Shown piece by piece: positions 25,056-36,787 of a stretch of DNA of 64,000 bases. A model generated the notes under the pieces. That model was not told the origin of the DNA. It saw nothing but the letters and a program-made list of their open reading frames with translations, and made no database searches. The translations under genes and the position numbers were made by a program. The stretch lies in contig NC_089726.1 in the NCBI RefSeq assembly GCF_035083965.1, positions 8,003,501 through 8,067,500 of the forward strand, in the 5' to 3' direction. Each line of letters opens with the position of its first letter. Position 1 is the first letter of the stretch. Origin of the DNA: Branchiostoma lanceolatum (lineage: Eukaryota; Chordata; Leptocardii; Amphioxiformes; Branchiostomatidae).

Positions 25056-26300
25056 CGCTCCTGGGAGCAACCAGGGGATTTATCCACAGGAAATTTACAT
25101 ATGCCCCAGGCCTTCATAACTCATCTGACATTAGCATTGTGGAAAGACTAAACTTTTCTAATTCTACCAACATAGACAGACTTTTCATATTAGCACACCA
25201 AATTGTTTGCTGTGTTTTAGGGAAAGGGACATTTTTAGCTATTTTCTGCAGCCTTCTTCATATAGGATGACCCACTACTTTTGTCATGTGACCTTGTAGA
25301 CACAGGACTCAAAGAACAAGTCACATGTGCCAGAAAGTCATTTTATCTAAGGAAGGCTAAAAATTTTCCGTGTTGGAAGAAAGGTGTATTCTTTACATGA
25401 TGTCCTTTACCAACCCAGATTCATCTAACACTAGCCTATAGCCTATAACAATACTAGGGCTCGAAATACTTTGTTCTGCATACGTACAACTGGCCAGTCA
25501 AATTATACCTACATTGCTTGTTTTAATTGCATTGAAAGTGTCGGGGACCCATTCTTTTACCCTGGTGCAGGTAGACACCGGAAATTCCTGCACAACTGGA
25601 ATTCTACCACTTTTTAACCTGAATAGTATACAGGTTGTATTTCGAGCCCTGGTAGCATTTGTCTTGAGGTGCTTATAAGAGTGTTACAATAATCAGCCAG
25701 ATAAACTTGAATAGAGACTACTTCACTACAACATATGTTTGAAAATTTGTTCTTGTGTGCAGAGAGACAAAAATATCTAGCAACGACTTACCTTATCTGA
25801 TCAAGTAAGCCCACCATACAGGGAAACCAATTCGCGACAAATGTTAATTTGTATTATGAAACATTACGGCATAGAGTGTGTGTACACAGCTTCCTCTTCT
25901 AAAGATGTGATATGGTATTATTTGTACTTTGCCAATTTTATCTGTAGACCTTTTGCAGTCATTTCCTCAAACTTAGATTTTATTGCATATATCAAATATA
26001 TGTATATACATACGCTACTATTTGTTTATAAGAAAATTGTGGAACCATTTGCACAATAGACTTTCTTTCCATTCATTATGAGCTGTTTTTTCATATGAGT
26101 AGATGTCAAACAATATTACACCAGCCCCCAGTAGAATTGTCTGTGCCCATTTCATACCCAAGTAAGCTCTGCCTTGGAAGTGTTATCAAAATGACTTCAG
26201 CTCTGATAGCAAGGGCTTAGAATCTCATGAGCCGCATGTTAGGTGTTGAGTTAAAAATAGGGTGCTACTCAGTAGTGTAATTGGCATGTTGCTTGTTATA

Positions 26301-26513
26301 TACTGTAAATGCAAAAATGTTCGTGGTGGTTTTATGTTTGCGTTTATTGCAGTGAACTTTTTCGCGAGAACTGAAAACCACCGCGAAAGCCATTCCATTG
26401 TGTGACTGTAGCGCTACTATTGTTTCAAATGCGACCTCAAAACCACAGCAAACACTTCATTTTCTCCCTTACCGCAAACTTAAATCCCCACGAACATTTC
26501 TGCATTTACAGTA
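26301..26513. mobile_element. 213-base TACTGTAAA MITE
   Basis: The left end TACTGTAAATGCAAAAATGT then TCGTGG is mirrored by CCACGAACATTTCTGCATTT then ACAGTA at the right end. The interior has a second inverted set, with GTGGTTTTATGTTTGCG against GCAAACTTAAATCCCC. It lies downstream of IPO9. Confidence 0.85.
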
Positions 26514-27811
26514 TCAAACTCAAAGATATGTGTTCTAAATAGCTCTGCCCTATAGTGATCTAGTGCTTGATCCCAGTTGCTCTTGCATGCTGTGTTGCTT
26601 CAAAGTTAACACTGCCATCAAAGCTACCAAAGAATGCCCTGCCAACCAACAGCTGAAATTATTGTAAACTTTCATATACTGGCTTAAATGTGTGTAAGTC
26701 TGTGTAACCATATGTTGCAGGGTGCTTTTTTTTATGCTGGCTCTTCACCTATATTTGTAGAAAATTACAAGGTCTCTATTTTAGGATAAGGCAAGTGGAA
26801 CAGAGCAGTGTTTTTGACTTCTGTATTCAGTAGTTTGTGCTATTTTTCCTGCCGACTTATGCTGTAGTTGCTACAATTTCAGCGTGAAATATTGAAAGCC
26901 TGTGGGGCATTAAAACCAAATTAATTTCTTCAAAGTTGGTGATTACTGGTAATAGAAAGAAGTATAATTTGTGTAACTACCAAATGTTCATCGTTAGGGA
27001 ATTATAATTATCATTCTGAATTCCTGTGGTATCAAAATTAATATGCTCACTGGAAATCCAGCATTGTACATAACATATATTCAATGTTCCCTATGTTTGA
27101 AATGTCTTCTGTAGTTGTCTAGACTGGTTTACTGTGAAGTCAAGGGCAGCATTGTTTTTTTCAAGCTGAGAGAAATGCTGGAAATTGTACTAGTTTGACT
27201 AAGTCTTGATGAATTTGAATATTGATGGTTATTTTGAAAGTATATGAGTGTGGCCTACAGTTATTGCTGTTCTGTGTGGGGAAAGAAGCAATAATTTGCA
27301 TTTCTGGTGGTGACTTCTCAAATGGAACATTTTTGCTTTGTACCCATTTTCAAAGTACATGGGACAACTGGCAAACTTTTGCCGACTAGTCAGGGTGTTA
27401 TGCCAAATATCTTTCTAAAGAATACGAAATGATGGCTGTATTGAGTCTGACAGAAAAAATTATGATAAAAGATTGTAAGATTTAGGTAGTTTTTCTCCTT
27501 TCTAAAAGGAACTGTTGCATTTTCTCCTTTGTATGTCATGTTACTAAAATGTTCTTCCAACTAACTGCTAAGAAAGAAGGAACATTACAATTGATGACTA
27601 GTTTTGCAGTGAAATGATAGTAATAATTCCTGAAGGAAGCTGCAGCTTGGAAATTCCATATTGAAATGTGTCCAGAGTTGGCGTCAATGTTAAAAGTGTG
27701 CCTAAGACTGTACTGACCATTTGGCGGCCTTTCTATGTGTGAGGTACCCTGTTTTGTGTCTGAGTAGAAATCTAGGTTGTATGATGGAATGACAAAATGC
27801 CATGTGTAAAA

Positions 27812-28009
27812 TACTGTAAAAGGGGAAATGTTTGTGTTGGTTTTATATTCACATTTTTCACAAGAAACTTAAATTACCGCAAAAAGTTTTGTTCTGTCTT
27901 CTGCCCACCTACCCCCTTGTTTCAACTGCAAAATGAAAACCACCGCAAACACGATATTTTCTCCCTGTTGCCAAATTAAATCCCTGCAAATATTTCCCCT
28001 TTTACAGCA
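27812..28009. mobile_element. 198-base TACTGTAAA MITE, second copy
   Basis: The left end TACTGTAAAAGGGGAAATGT is mirrored by TATTTCCCCTTTTACAGCA. It shares the GTTGGTTTTAT and CACCGCAAAC interior blocks with 26301-26513. Confidence 0.8.
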
Positions 28010-28496
28010 CATCACAAGTACTGTACAAGTATAATGGATGTATACACAAGTTGAATTGGGCTAAGTGTTTCTCAATCTTCGACAGTTACTGAGAAGAAGA
28101 ACTAGACTTTTGTGTGAGTAAATCTATTTCCAGTCTCTTCTAAATGTACACTTACTACATGCTGGCTTTGGTTGAGTTTAGAACCATACAATTACAAATT
28201 AACGATACTTGAAGCACTATAAAAAGTATGATCGCTCAAGTGTTAGACATGCAATGTACTACTCGTTTGAAGCTAATGAAATTACGAGTCATTGCGAATA
28301 CTCTGTGTGTTGTGTCACATTTCTTGAAAGAAAATGGAGACGACTTGCTCGTCAGTCACATTCTTGTGAAACCCGAGGAAATTAAAGAACATGGAAAATG
28401 ACATCAATGCCTTGGAAGTGATATCTCATTTGTAGTGTCATTAGGAAAATTGTCTTTGTATTCAAACATGATCCATGTAGGCCAGTAATGTCCAGT

Positions 28497-29366
28497 CTAC
28501 CACTCTAGTCCTTTCCCCTTGGCCGTACGTCTCCCCTTCCCTGCTCTCTTTGCCTTCTTGCCCTGTTTTCTGGCCTTGGCCTTCTTGATCTGTCTGCCGC
28601 TGACCCAGACGGGGTAGGTACCGTGTTCGTCACGAAGGTCCTTCATGGAAATCTTTTTCTTTCCAGACGTCTTCCTGTCAATGTCCATCTTGCCACATGT
28701 GTCTGAAACCAATGTTAAGTGTTTACTGTGATGTAGTAAAGGTGGAATAATAACACAACATCATCTACAGAAAATAACATTCAAGACAGATTTGGATCCA
28801 CTGTAATTTTGATTTCTTCAGAATTCAAAGTGTATCCTAAAAACAGCTGCATTTTGATAACAACATAGAATCTCATAATGAGCCAATAAGGCAGTGTAAA
28901 ATGAAAACCAGTACCCACAAGTACATGTAAGGAACAGGACAGATCAAGAATGACCATGGCTTACGTACGACTGATCAAGATCTGCTACAACGTCTAGAAT
29001 CATGCTTTCTGTCTTCTTTTGTATTGCTGAGCCCCATGAAAATGGGATTCTTCAGGTTTAATGTGCAATATCTATCTTAAATATTATTCTTCGTGATTTG
29101 CCCTAATCATAACGTACATGTATTATATTACACGTACATGTACCTTCATTTGCAACAACTTCCATGCTGGTGTCCTCAGTACTTTTGGAGTCTTGTGTAG
29201 ATTTCTCTGCTGCCGTACCCTCAGACTGACTGCTGCCAGCTTCCTTCATCTCCTGGTCCCCCACACCCAGCAGCTGCTTCAGCTTCACAAGTTCTTTCTT
29301 GGCGTACTTTTCCCTCTTCAGGGCGCGGAACGCCCTCTTCCGTTTGCTGCGCATGCTCTTTGCCAT
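28497..29366 (-). CDS. LLPH: LLPH, nucleolar protein LLP homolog
   Basis: There are two exons, 29366-29144 and 28702-28497, joined in phase 1, giving 142 aa (human 129). The N-terminus MAKSMRSKRKRAFRALKREK and the C-terminal GTYPVWVSGRQIKKAKARK block identify the LLPH (LAPS18-like) family. Lysine and arginine dominate both ends, with an acidic serine/threonine-rich middle. Family members are small nucleolar proteins linked to large-subunit ribosome assembly and, in neurons, to dendrite growth. An in-frame ATG at 29435 would add 23 residues; the downstream start was preferred because MAKS is the conserved beginning. The gene is convergent with IPO9 and divergent from RPUSD3. Confidence 0.93.
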
Positions 29367-30415
29367 TCTGCTTGTGGTGAAGGTTTGATCTTTCGTTTTT
29401 AGTTGGTGATCTGTGACCTGTTTTCCGGAAGACATTGAAGGGATGAGAACTACAATTTATTGACAAGATGTATGTATAACGTTATATGTGATTCTTAGTG
29501 GTGCGGTTCGATCTTTCGTTTTGAAAACTTGAGTTGACGATCTGCTACCTATTTACTGATAAATATTGAAAGGATGTGAACTACAAATTATTGATAGGAA
29601 ACATATCCTTATTTTCTCATCATTTTTCCAAACAACTTTGCATATGTATCATATAAGGAAAATTTCAATAGTCCGGCCGTATAATTTGTCAGACATAATT
29701 TCTTGCACTGATGATATGTCACCTAGTTCAACTTCAACTACCCCCAGATAACCCCGCGAGGGGCAAAGTAGGGGGGGGGGGGAGAAGGTCGGAAGTCTTA
29801 AAACTACATGTATGTATGTAGCGCTGTTTCACTGCACTGAGGTCCCACGTGCCCCCCTCCCCACAGCACACCGAAGATCAGATTCTGAATCTGAGTCACC
29901 CCTCCTCTTTTACAATTTATTTCCACTGGAGTAACTGATTATATATGTTCTACATAGACCTGGGGTAACCACGGATTGTCCGACACATATTTTTTAGTCT
30001 CTTAAGGTCATGTGTTTGACATAAAAGGTTTTCTCACCCTCTGGAGTTCTGAGCAGTTCCGAACAGCTGTGCACGTGTGATTGCGTCCTGTCAGGTCATG
30101 GGTTAGGAGAGTGTGCCACTATGTCAAATAGGGTTACGTGTCAGAAATTATTTTAAAACTCTACATAGATAATGACATATATAATGTAAAACAAATATGT
30201 TTTAAGAGAGCAATTCATACATTATTCTATTTGCAATAATAATATTCATTATTTTATATTTTATATATTTCTTTATATTTAGGCGATTTCTAGTTTTACC
30301 CTTTTACACGTGTACTATTCCAACCAACATGTCGCTGTCCGTGTGCCTTTGAAGGCGTCACCGCTGCAATTTTTCACGAATTTTGCTTCTAAAGTTCAAC
30401 AACTCTCAACCTAGC
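29367..30415. promoter_or_regulatory. intergenic region between divergent LLPH and RPUSD3
   Basis: These 1.05 kb hold no recognisable exon. A run of eleven or twelve G occurs at about 29770-29781, and an AT-rich tract at 30215-30290. An ACACGTGT palindrome at about 30305-30312 lies about 105 bases before the RPUSD3 start. The sequence probably holds both promoters, but no TATA box or clear CpG island is visible. Confidence 0.35.
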
Positions 30416-33400
30416 ATGGCGATGTTACCCAAGCGACTTCTTCGGGAGGTGGACGTCCTGTTTCTAACTCGGATTCATCGCTTACTGTCCTCCAAAGCCG
30501 GCCAAAGCCAACATTTTCCAATATCGGCTCGGACCAGAGTCAAATGTCTGTCAGACGTTCACGTGTCTAGAAGGACAAAAACTAGTACAGTTCGCCACAG
30601 TTTCTCCAACCCAGTCGCCAACGTCGCCACCGCCAGTAGTGCCGTGTGTAAACGACAGCTTTCAGCTGAAAGAGATGACGACATTCCTTGGTTTTTGGAT
30701 CCACAGAACCCTCTAGAAATGGTGGAACACTTGGACGATCGTGAACTTGAAGTTCAAAGGGGAAAGCAAGAGGTATCTGAGGATCTTGGTAGTGTTAAGA
30801 AGGCCTCAGAAAAGAAGGTATCGGAAAAGAAGAACATCTTGAATGGTCGGACAATACCGAGGATCGACAAACTTACGAAGAAGCAACTCCTGGGACGGAT
30901 TCAGAGCAGAGGCATTGTTTATGATGATGGTAATATTGATATCACAGATACTTGACAAAAATGTTTTGTATATTTAATGATAATGATAATTATAAGAACA
31001 ATTTATAGATTGATCACAGTCTTCCAGCACATTACAGTGTTTTACATACGCCGAATTGTGTACTTGGTGTTGAATCTTCTCTAAATTCTAATCTATTCTA
31101 GTAGAAGTTGTGTTTCCTTTTAGTTTATGCCAATATGTTTGCAGAATTTTGTCAAACAGCAGAATGATGATATTGAGGTATGAATATTTTTCCAGGTCAC
31201 ATTGTAGCAATCAACAAGCTGGCAGGTTTACCTGTGCAAGGTAAGTTGCTAAGTGTTAGGATATATCAAGGAAACCTCCTTGGATATATCAAATTATCGA
31301 ATTTGTGCTTTTGCGTAGGGTAAATCAAACTTTGCCACCATAATTGTCAATTGTTATACAGTATTGCATTTTGTCTATTTCGTTATACATTTTCATATAC
31401 AGTTACACATGGTACTGCTTTAGATTTTATTTCTTGAAAGTATGCTGGAGATGGATCTTCAGGTTTTTCTCATTGTTCTGCTAAAGTCTGCTAAAATACA
31501 GACTTTATTTATATCAATTCAAAATTCGCCATGACAGGGCTCTAGACTAACTTTTTGACTTTAACAGGAGCACTGTGCTCCCAACCCCCAAAATTGGGCA
31601 CACCAGCAAAAATCTAGGTGCACCACTATAAAACGTTGGGAGCACAAACAAAAGTCTTGGCCATTATGATTGCTAACAAACAAGTTTCTCTGTGTCATTG
31701 CAGGTCAGAATCCAGAACAGCTGAGTCTGAACAGTCTACTTCCTGAACTAGGTGCTGTACTGGAAGCTCCAGACTTGTCCATAGTCAAACCCTTAGACTG
31801 GTGAGATGTGCAGTCTTATTCATTTTTTCTTTGTTTGTATCTTCCAGGCTTCTTGAGATTTACTCATTATAACCAGTCAGATATGAGCAAGGAACAGGTA
31901 TGATTACCAAAATGATTAGCTAACAACATTGATAAGTGAATAGCAAGGCTCTTTTATTCACAACCAAGCATTTTACAAGAGCCGACGTTTCGACAGCTGT
32001 CAGCCATCTTCATCAGAGCAATACTGACTAGTTCACAGTGCACTGAAGCTAGGTGTTACTGCTAACAATGCAGTCCCAAATGTAAAGTATTGTTTCATTA
32101 ATAAGTACTGTTAAGCAACAATGGTGAGATGATGCGGTTCCAAATGTTAAGTCGGCTCTTGTAAAATACTTGGTTGTGAATATTAAAAAGAACCTTGCTA
32201 TTCAGTCATTCGCTGATGAAATTATTCACGATTATTGATAAGTGACAGCAAGTGGAATGTGTTCCCTTACTTTTCTACACCACAGGCACCTATCTGGGAT
32301 TGTACTGCTGGCCAGGACACCAGAAGCTAGAGCAGAAGTCTTCAACGTAACAAAAGCTGCCACACAACGCAACAAATTCTACAGGAAATACTGGTAGGTA
32401 GTACAAACAAGTCAACATCGCTGTGCTAGTTTGTAGCTGTTGACTTGTTACTAGTAACTCATAGGTTCCATCAGTAATCTTGTTATAAATTGTGAGCTTT
32501 AGCAGTGTCATAACCTGCAACAATAGTGCACTTGGTGTCGTCGTCTTTACCATGAAGCATGCCATGAATAATGCCACACAATGTATATGTTTTTTCTAAA
32601 TTGAAGTTTTTAAAATGTATGTTCACTGTTAATATTCATTTAAAAAATAATTAAGATCTCTGTAATCTTAGACTAACAGCAGCTTGTGTTTCTTACTTCA
32701 CAGGGGTGTAGTTATTGGGACACTCGACTCACCTGAAGGTAACATGGTTCTTTATTTCTACTTTTCACATGTAAAATTGTTTGTGTATCTGTGTTTTTCT
32801 ATGTTAGCTGTACACTCCATCCTTTACCAAGTACTTAACTGTTACTAATTTATAGAGAAAGGTTCAAGTAAGTGTCAAGTTTGAAAAGGGTTGATCAAGT
32901 CATATCAATGTTTGATATTCAGAACTTATGATTTTTTGGATGGCTTTTGAAGAAATATTACTTTTTCATTTTGTCTTAGGTGAAATCAAGTGCCACCTTG
33001 CCCAGCAGAAAATTGGAGATCACACAATGGTAGGTTTGTCATTCTGCAAGTTGTCATGATTCATGAATGAAATACTACAACAGAATGAAAAGGTATCAAC
33101 TTGGTACTAGCTTATGGATAGGTTACCAGAAAGGTTACAAACCAGCTTGAATTGCTCATGTTGAGTAGCATATACTTAGGGAAATGATGATTATACTTTT
33201 TTTGTTTGTTATGTTGCGTGACGAGTTATTTGGTAAGACCAGTCCATTTTTATGCATATTTGATTGAAAGTCAAAGCTTACTAAACTGTTGTAACTTGCT
33301 GTCATTCTGTACCTTCAGACTGTACCAGTGTTAAACCCAACTCAAGCTGCAGTGAGAAGAAAGGAGGCACGGAACTGTCTGACGCGGTACAAGGTCCTGA

Positions 33401-34686
33401 GTCAGGGGCAGGGATATGCACTGGTCCAGCTGGAGCCGAGGCAAAGTACGAGAGATGTTTCCTTTCTTCAAAACATTTTAGACTTCAGTCAAAGCTGCCC
33501 AAGATGACCACTGAGGGGAGCGATAAAATCTAGGCTATGTTGACTGGTGGTCACTATAGACAGGATTCTTATTGCTTGTGTCAACGGGAAAAAATATCTA
33601 GGGGACTTCCAAAAAGTGGTCACAATGGCCAAGTGGTCCTTATGTACAGGTGGTCACTTGTACAGGTTTGCCTGTATTATTATGATCTATAATTTTTAAA
33701 TGCATTTGCTGTGAGTGTCATTGTTGGATTAAGGAGTTTTCATACATTAACTCCATGGTTAGATTTCTGCTGTTGATATTGAATTCTGAATTTTATTTGC
33801 ACTACTTGTACATTAAGTAGTATGATTTAAAGAATGTATTTTCTTTCTTTGATAAAGTCATTATTTCTGACCTTGTTACTCTGTACTTTCTAGTGTTTGT
33901 GGACCAACTGCAGGTCCATCTGTCCACCAAGCTGTGCAGTATCCTGGGGGACCATGTGTACTCCTCACGTGTGGGGAGTGTCGCAGGAATGCCTGCACTC
34001 ATGGAACCAACCAATGTAGGCCCAAGGACACAGGTAGTCTTCTGTCGTTTTACTTTCATACATGCATTTATCATGTCTGATTTTTTTAGGAAACATAGGG
34101 TTGCTGCACTGTCTTTTTTATCACCCTTCATATTTCTTGAACTAGGGGTCTAGTATTCATATCATATTTCAAAGTTTAGGTCAAAACATGAACACTTTTT
34201 TCCATGTTTCTGTACCAGGGTATATTTTTAAAGGGTTGGTGGGGGAGGGAGTACTAGCCCGCTTGAACCACCTATTTGAACATGGGACCCCTATTTTACT
34301 TCCCTTCTGAAGGATGGGTGCAGCCCTATTTAACCAAGAAGTCCTGTCCCAGCATTGAACCGGGGTCTCCCAGTTACGAACTTATTGGAGCCGGGAGCTC
34401 AACTGTGAGGCTGCTACCAGTTGAGCCACAGGGACATCCCTAGCTGTTGTAAAGAGTCTTAAGGTCTATGTTTCCCTTTGCCTTTCAGAGGGTGCCGAAG
34501 GATATCCTGAAGAAGATGAACCTGCGTGCGATCCAGATGCACCAAGTCCCCGTCCACCTGCACTGTGGGGAGATGGTCCTGCCCAGGTACAGGGGACGGG
34601 ACGTCAGAATTACTGCACCCCTCCCCAAACATTTCCTCTGGACACTACAGCTGCTAGGACTGAAGGATCCAACACAAGATTTATGA
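30416..34686 (+). CDS. RPUSD3: RPUSD3-like mitochondrial pseudouridine synthase (RluA family)
   Basis: Nine exons give 437 aa: 30416-30929, 31196-31240, 31704-31800, 32286-32393, 32704-32738, 32980-33029, 33319-33445, 33894-34033, 34489-34686. The N-terminal 100 residues are arginine- and serine-rich with few acids, fitting a mitochondrial presequence. The catalytic domain runs from about 170: GIVYDDGHIVAINKLAGLPV (substrate-binding start), KPLDWHLSGIVLLA (catalytic motif, Asp218), then ALVQLEPRQ, DQLQVHL and ILGDHVYSSRVGSV. The last two blocks and the VPVHLHCGEMVLP tail match RPUSD3 better than RPUSD4. In mammals RPUSD3 acts in mitochondrial RNA granules, where it is needed for pseudouridine in COX mRNAs. 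The usual HRLDxxTSG motif is altered to KPLDWHLSG but keeps its aspartate. The frame is open upstream to 30383 without ATG, so 30416 is the first usable start. Confidence 0.88.
31935..32215. mobile_element. inverted-repeat element with a hammerhead-like core, RPUSD3 intron 3
   Basis: GAATAGCAAGGCTCTTTTAT, then CACAACCAAGCATTTTACAA, is mirrored at the far end by TTGTAAAATACTTGGTTGTG and AACCTTGCTATTC. Inside, the minus strand of 32016-31981 reads CTGATGAAG ... GTCGAAACGTCGGC, resembling the conserved blocks of hammerhead ribozymes found in Penelope-like elements. There is no coding sequence. Confidence 0.7.
33487..33680. repeat. GTGGTCAC-rich repeat in RPUSD3 intron 7
   Basis: It begins CAGTCAAAGCTGCCCAAGAT and ends ACTTGTACAGGTTTGCCTGT, with CTGGTGGTCACTATAGACAG and AAGTGGTCACAATGGCCAAG inside. 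It is the reverse orientation of 44262-44450 and 47906-48085. The ends (CAGTCAAAC / GTTTGxCTG) look like short terminal inverted repeats. Confidence 0.65.
34215..34441 (-). mobile_element. tRNA-derived SINE, minus orientation, RPUSD3 intron 8
   Basis: On the minus strand it begins GGGATGTCCCTGTGGCTCAA and then CTGGTAGCAGCC; its B-box-like GGTTCAATGC follows, then the GCTGCACCCATCC body. The copy is shortened at its tail. Confidence 0.75.
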
Positions 34687-34689
34687 AGT

Positions 34690-35040
34690 ACAGATGCAGT
34701 AAGGTTGTGTACTGCTGCACTGTGAAGAGTCCTAGCTAGACAGGCAATCACTGCCGCCCCCCACAAACTTTTCCTCTGGACACTACAGCTACTAGGACTA
34801 AAGTACACATGAGTCTTAAAGTACAGATGCACAAAGTTTCTAAACACCAGCACTGTAAAGAGATGGTTGTTCTTGGGCAATAACTACCCCCTCCCCAAAT
34901 ATTTCCTCTGGACATTACAGCTACTAGGACTTAAGGATCCCACACATGAGTCTTATACTAGTAGTACAGATGCACAAAGCTTCTGTACACCTGCACTGTA
35001 AAGAGATGTTTGTTCTTGGGCAATAACTGCCCAAGAACAT
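34690..35040 (+). repeat. tandem decayed copies of the RPUSD3 C-terminal coding segment in its 3' UTR
   Basis: The terminal exon contains ACATTTCCTCTGGACACTAC then AGCTGCTAGGACT. After the stop the same block recurs as TTTTCCTCTGGACACTACAG (near 34768) and ATTTCCTCTGGACATTACAG (near 34901). Each copy is preceded by AGTACAGATGCA and CTGCACTGTAAAGAG, matching CCAGATGCACC and CTGCACTGTGGGGAG of the exon. A fourth, partial copy ends at about 35037. Confidence 0.85.
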
Positions 35041-35081
35041 AAACATTAACTTCACATTATATCCTCTGGGAACTAGATGCA

Positions 35082-35087
35082 AATAAA
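35082..35087 (+). terminator. RPUSD3: candidate RPUSD3 polyadenylation signal
   Basis: This is an AATAAA about 400 bases after the stop and directly after the tandem repeat block. If it is used, the duplicated copies are transcribed as 3' UTR. Confidence 0.5.
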
Positions 35088-35430
35088 TGTGAAAAGATAG
35101 GCTGCTATTATTGGCGGTTTTACCCTTTTTATTTGTAATTCATATATTTCAAACATACAGTCTATTAGATACATGTACATTGTACATGTATACAATGAAA
35201 GTATGGAAAAACTGGAACACAAAAGCTACCCATTGTAAAGGAAAACTACATTGTACTACGGAGGTAGAAATTGTACTTCTATACGCGACTACTAGAACTT
35301 GTTCTGGTATATGTAACACACTGTTAGTGTTACTTTGCTGACATAAAAAAAATGAACATTGGATTATTAATAGCATAAAACATCATCAGTATCAATAAAC
35401 TCTGTGCCTGTTGGTACTGAATTTTACATG

Positions 35431-36529
35431 TAACGTTGGGTAACATAAATTCGGGATTTTTCCGATAATGGTTGACTGAAATCAATCTAGCAGAACAATA
35501 AACCATCCTTTTTTTCTATTATTCTTTCAGTATCATGTACTATCTTTGCACTAATCATATATATGGTAGATTTTGTCTCTAGTCGTGCTGACACCATAAT
35601 ATTTCAACTTGAAACTATCGTCCGCCGCACGCACAATGACGGTGCTGTCGGACAGGGGGGCACATTAATTCGGGAGAGAAGATTCGTCTTGAATATCTTA
35701 CCGCTAATCACATTTTATACAGCAGCTATTCGTTCCATCCTTGGCTTGAGGAGAGTGTTATGGATATAGACGTGTCCAAGTAAAAAAAATACACGAAAAA
35801 ACGGCCGTACCGCACACTTCAGGCCAGTTCGGGAATAACCCGTGTGTTGAGTCGGTAGAACTTCACTCAAAGTCGGCCCATCATGGCGTCATCATCGGGC
35901 AACGTGTAACGTTACATTATTCATGGCAAGTTAGCTGGATGCCGTAGCAATGGTAATACTACTATGCCCATGTGTTCCTTGTTGTGTTAGGAGCAAACTT
36001 TGAGGAAAATATCTTCCTCAGTCCACTATCACACGCAGCATTTAGACAAAAAAGTGTTCCTCACAAACCTTTGTCGTCTGCTTGACAACAGGATTCTGGT
36101 TAACAATATGGCGGCGGGAAAATACACGTGCCGTAGGTTGTAGCAACAGAGAGGAGTTTTGATGATTGATCACACTTAGAATCCAGTTGCAGGTTAGCAA
36201 AAGAGATTGTAATAAGTTGTCTTGTAAATAATTGTGTTTAGCAGGAAGCGGATGTGACATTTTTCTTATAAACCAGCCGACAACCATGTTGTGTAATTCT
36301 CCCACGAAGCCCTAAGACTGTGACAATAAGGGGCGGAGAGTTTTTGACGTAGCCAACTTCTAATGCATGGTTATCGAAGCTTTTCAGACAGTGTTCTGAA
36401 TACGTTAGTCTGTCAAGTTTGCATTTCTAGCGGTATTACTGATGTTGCATCTAGCACATATCCCTAAATACCCCGTTTTCGAAAAATCCCGAATTTAAGT
36501 ACCCCGCGAATTTATGTTACCCAACGTTA
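35431..36529. mobile_element. 1.1-kb terminal-inverted-repeat element
   Basis: The left end TAACGTTGGGTAACATAAAT and the right end ATTTATGTTACCCAACGTTA are exact inverted copies. Next to them come TTCGGGATTTTTC and GAAAAATCCCGAA, displaced on the right by an extra 17 bases or so. No transposase frame was found, so this is a non-autonomous DNA transposon between RPUSD3 and BCL10. Confidence 0.85.
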
Positions 36530-36787
36530 ATGATACATGATTTAAAAGTAAATTGAGTAATCAGCTTTTTATACATCAATGAAGGTTAGACTTCCAGGTA
36601 CATGTAATATTAAAGATACACAAGATAATAGTTACTAAAGCAATTGGATAAATTCTATAAGATAACACAATCTATCCAGTTGCTTAAGTAACTGTTGTCT
36701 TGAGCAGCTGTTGCACAGTCTTAATTTGTTGGTAAATGCCAATACTAGAACATGTATCATGGACCTCGTAATCTTCTGCAGGCTTGG

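Larger units (their letters stand above)
25056..28496. other. IPO9 3' region and intergenic space with no further gene
   Basis: No coding exon was recognised in these 3.4 kb. It probably holds the IPO9 3' UTR. An ATTAAA at 28381-28386 is a possible distal polyadenylation signal, only about 110 bases from the end of the convergent LLPH coding region. Two MITEs are listed separately. Confidence 0.4.

Noticed and set aside
28797..29100. An additional small exon in the LLPH intron
   Set aside because: The two-exon model already gives a complete, family-like protein in phase, and no conserved segment was seen in the intron.
29366..29435. Longer LLPH N-terminus from an upstream in-frame ATG
   Set aside because: The extra residues do not resemble the family, whose proteins begin MAKS.
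30416..34686. RPUSD4 or RPUSD2 as the identity of the pseudouridine synthase
   Set aside because: The DQLQVHL, ILGDHVYSSRVGSV and VPVHLHCGEMVLP blocks and the altered HRLD motif fit RPUSD3 better.
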